Shown here: positions 7,521 through 8,890 of the stretch, one piece after another | How positions within the stretch are numbered: the stretch's first letter is position 1 | Layout: every line of letters starts with the position of its first letter | Source: CAVXAE01 sp044225565 | GTDB lineage: Bacteria; Pseudomonadota; Gammaproteobacteria; Steroidobacterales; Steroidobacteraceae | Assembly (NCBI GenBank): GCA_044225565.1 | Contig: JBGAIL010000191.1 | Span: 1 to 8,890, forward strand | DNA length: 8,890 bases | Reading direction: 5' to 3' | Notes under the pieces: model-generated | Told to the model about the DNA's origin: nothing | The model's input: the letters and a program-made list of their open reading frames with translations, nothing else | Databases searched by the model: none | Program-made: the position numbers and the translations under genes

Positions 7521-7554
7521 GGCGGGCGAAAACGGACTGTAAGGATTGTGTAAA
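7517..7554 (+). promoter_or_regulatory. 11-bp phased GTAA direct-repeat operator (CpxR/OmpR-type)
   Basis: Four direct repeats begin at exact 11-bp steps: GTAAG at 7517, GAAAA at 7528 (degenerate), GTAAG at 7539 and GTAAA at 7550. The last two form GTAA-N7-GTAA, which agrees with the published E. coli CpxR recognition form of two GTAA units separated by 6-7 bases. OmpR-family regulators bind such direct repeats as head-to-tail dimers on one face of the helix. The array lies midway between the divergent macA-like and regulator genes, its right end six bases from the -35 of the regulator's predicted promoter. I infer that the encoded CpxR-like protein binds here and controls one or both directions; binding is not shown. 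Confidence 0.6.
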
Positions 7555-7559
7555 TTCCG

Positions 7560-7588
7560 CTGACCGCCGGCCTCCCGCTCTGCATATT
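7560..7588 (+). promoter_or_regulatory. Predicted sigma-70 promoter of the response-regulator gene
   Basis: CTGACC (7560-7565, four of six matches to TTGACA) and CATATT (7583-7588, four of six to TATAAT) are separated by 17 bp. Transcription would start near 7595, giving a leader of about 17 nt that contains the GAAAGG ribosome site. The GTAA array would then occupy roughly -78 to -41, a normal activator position, which is consistent with autoregulation. Confidence 0.5.
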
Positions 7589-7598
7589 GGCTGGCCAC

Positions 7599-7604
7599 GA
7601 AAGG
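7599..7604 (+). promoter_or_regulatory. Ribosome binding site supporting the GTG start of the response regulator
   Basis: GAAAGG sits 7 nt before the GTG at 7612. No ATG lies near the start of the receiver domain, so this site decides the start. Confidence 0.6.
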
Positions 7605-7611
7605 TCCCGAC

Positions 7612-8295
7612 GTGTGGCGAATCCTGCTCATCGATGACGATGCCGAGCTCAGCCGGATGCTCACCAAGTATCTGGCGGCTGAAGGGTTCGAGACCGGCAC
7701 GGCAGCGGACGGCGAGACAGGCCTGCAGGCTGCGCTCTCCGGTAGCTACGATGCCGTCATCCTGGACGTGATGATGCCACGGCTGAACGGCATCGAGGCG
7801 CTGCGTCGCATCCGGCGCGTCAGCGACGTGCCCATCGTCATGCTCACGGCGCGCGGAGACAGCCTGGAAAGGGTGGCGGGCCTCGAGGCGGGCGCGGACG
7901 ACTACGTCGCAAAACCCTACTACCCGCTCGAGCTCGTGGCCCGCCTGCGTGCAGTGCTGCGGCGTCGCGCAGCCGCACGACCCGACGCCTCCAGTCCTCT
8001 GGAGGCCGGTGAGTTGCGCCTGTTGCCGGATCAGCGTCGCGTGTTCTATTCGCAGCGGGAGATGGAGCTCACGGCTTCCGAGTTCAACGTGCTCGAGACG
8101 CTCATGCGTGCCGGCGACACGGTGATCTCCAAGGACGACCTCTCGCTGCGCGCGCTGGGCCGGCGCCGTGAGCCCTACGACCGCAGCATCGACGTGCACG
8201 TCAGCAACATCCGGCAGAAGCTCGCTGCGCTCGATGCGAGCAGCATCCATATCGAGACGGTGCGCGGCATCGGATACCGGATCGCCTCGCGATGA
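7612..8295 (+). CDS. CpxR-like response regulator, OmpR/PhoB family
   Basis: This 227-residue transcription factor starts at GTG. The receiver domain (about residues 2-118) has the acidic pocket IDDD (7-10), phosphoacceptor Asp52 in LDVMMP, the switch Thr79 in MLTARG and Lys101 in AKPYYP; most relatives have KPF here. The C-terminal winged-helix domain (about 130-227) includes ELTASEFNVLETL (152-164), DRSIDVHVSNIRQKL (190-204, containing the recognition helix) and ETVRGIGYR (215-223). The LTARG and ALGRRREPYDRSIDVHVSN segments resemble E. coli CpxR more than OmpR or PhoB. It overlaps the downstream kinase by ATGA and diverges from the efflux operon, with GTAA repeats between them. It probably activates the pump operon and itself in response to an envelope or drug signal. 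The family is certain; CpxR orthology is only suggested. Confidence 0.95.
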   Translation: MWRILLIDDDAELSRMLTKYLAAEGFETGTAADGETGLQAALSGSYDAVILDVMMPRLNGIEALRRIRRVSDVPIVMLTARGDSLERVAGLEAGADDYVAKPYYPLELVARLRAVLRRRAAARPDASSPLEAGELRLLPDQRRVFYSQREMELTASEFNVLETLMRAGDTVISKDDLSLRALGRRREPYDRSIDVHVSNIRQKLAALDASSIHIETVRGIGYRIASR

Positions 8296-8890
8296 GGATC
8301 GCGCTGTACTGGAAGATCCTGCTCGGCTTCTGGTTCACGTTCATCCTCATCAACCAGGTCTCCTGGCTCATCTACCTGCTCGTCTGGGAGCCGCGCCCGT
8401 CCTGGCAGCGCTCCGTGGCGGAACGGTTCGCGCCGGTGCAGCTCGCCGCCGCGCGCACGGCCATCGAGCTCGGCGGCATTCCCGGCTACGAGAAGCTGCT
8501 GCAGGCCTGGCCGAAGGAGTACGACGACGTCGTCGACATCCACCGCCTCTACCAGGCCGTCTCGGGGCCGGACTACATGACGGTGCAGGCCGCGGCGCCC
8601 GACGGCGAGGTGTGGCAGATCGCGTACCGGCTGCCGGAGGATCACCGGCACAAGCGCGACCTTTTCTACATCTCGAGCGATCTCATGGTCCTCGGTACCG
8701 CGGGCGGCCTCATTTTCAGTGCGGTGCTCGCGTGGTACCTGGCGCGCCCCGTTCGCAGCATCCGCACGGGGTTCGAACGACTGGCGAACGGAGAATTGTC
8801 CACGCGCCTGCGGCCTTCGATGGGCGGTCGCCGCGACGAGATCGCCGATCTCGCGAACGACTTCGACCGCATGGCAGAGCGGCTGCAGCA
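8292..8890 (+). CDS. CpxA-like sensor histidine kinase, N-terminal part (cut by window end)
   Basis: The frame opens at the ATG overlapping the response-regulator stop (ATGA) and continues to the window edge, so 199 residues are visible. TM1 spans about residues 9-31. A periplasmic sensor region of about 97 residues follows (32-128). TM2 is about 129-150, then a HAMP linker starts at ARPVRSI (151-157) and continues through FERLANGELSTRL and DEIADLANDFDRMAERL (182-198). The His-box and ATPase domains would lie beyond the window. This layout and the strict pairing with a CpxR-like regulator indicate its cognate inner-membrane kinase. The sensor region resembles no ligand-binding fold I can name; it has no PAS or Cache motif and looks shorter than that of E. 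coli CpxA. The signal is unknown. Confidence 0.93.
   Translation, partial: MRIALYWKILLGFWFTFILINQVSWLIYLLVWEPRPSWQRSVAERFAPVQLAAARTAIELGGIPGYEKLLQAWPKEYDDVVDIHRLYQAVSGPDYMTVQAAAPDGEVWQIAYRLPEDHRHKRDLFYISSDLMVLGTAGGLIFSAVLAWYLARPVRSIRTGFERLANGELSTRLRPSMGGRRDEIADLANDFDRMAERLQ

Noticed and set aside
7508..7528. Inverted repeat CGCCCG/CGGGCG with a 9-nt loop, as a possible terminator or attenuator.
   Set aside because: The stem is only 6 bp, there is no T-run on either strand, and it lies in the middle of a divergent promoter region that needs no terminator. It overlaps the GTAA array and is probably chance in GC-rich DNA.
4462..7542. A 1026-codon open frame on the plus strand, antisense to macB and macA.
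   Set aside because: Its translation is rich in Arg, His, Asp and Ala with no domain or motif, and it mirrors two certain genes. Long antisense frames are expected in GC-rich coding DNA.
7468..8250. Upstream extension of the macA-like frame to 8250.
   Set aside because: This part is antisense to the response-regulator gene and has no adaptor features. The signal anchor begins directly after the ATG pair at 7467/7464.

Overview
This is a GC-rich, densely coded proteobacterial window. The response regulator and kinase resemble CpxR and CpxA, and they sit beside a MacA/MacB/NodT-type tripartite pump. This points to a Gammaproteobacterium or a close relative, but nothing in the window fixes the genus. 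I see no rRNA, tRNA, insertion sequence, integrase or CRISPR array.

Layout. Two transcription units diverge from one 144-bp intergenic region (7468-7611). Leftward, on the minus strand, six genes follow each other with gaps of -4 to 31 bp. They are a MacA-like periplasmic adaptor (7467-6268), a MacB-like ABC transporter (6264-4315), a NodT-type outer-membrane lipoprotein (4318-2933), a LysA-like fold-III PLP decarboxylase (2923-1688), a DUF5996 protein (1656-715) and a glutathione S-transferase-like protein (706-56). Rightward lie a CpxR-like OmpR/PhoB-family response regulator (7612-8295) and a CpxA-like sensor kinase (from 8292), which is cut by the window edge after its HAMP domain. Bases 1-55, beyond the GST stop, carry no gene I can assign.

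How the parts may work together. The first three leftward genes encode a complete macrolide-type efflux machine: inner-membrane ABC pump, adaptor and outer-membrane channel. The divergent two-component pair is the obvious candidate regulator. The shared intergenic region holds four GTAA-like direct repeats spaced exactly 11 bp apart, just upstream of a plausible promoter for the regulator. This is the arrangement expected of an OmpR/CpxR-class operator. The three downstream genes are soluble proteins (a decarboxylase with a changed active-site motif, a family of unknown function, and a GST). They appear to be co-transcribed with the pump, which raises the possibility that the operon chemically handles the compound it exports.

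The most interesting points are the 11-bp phased operator array, the LysA-like enzyme that lacks the family's catalytic cysteine, and the linkage of an uncharacterised enzyme trio to a MacAB-type pump.
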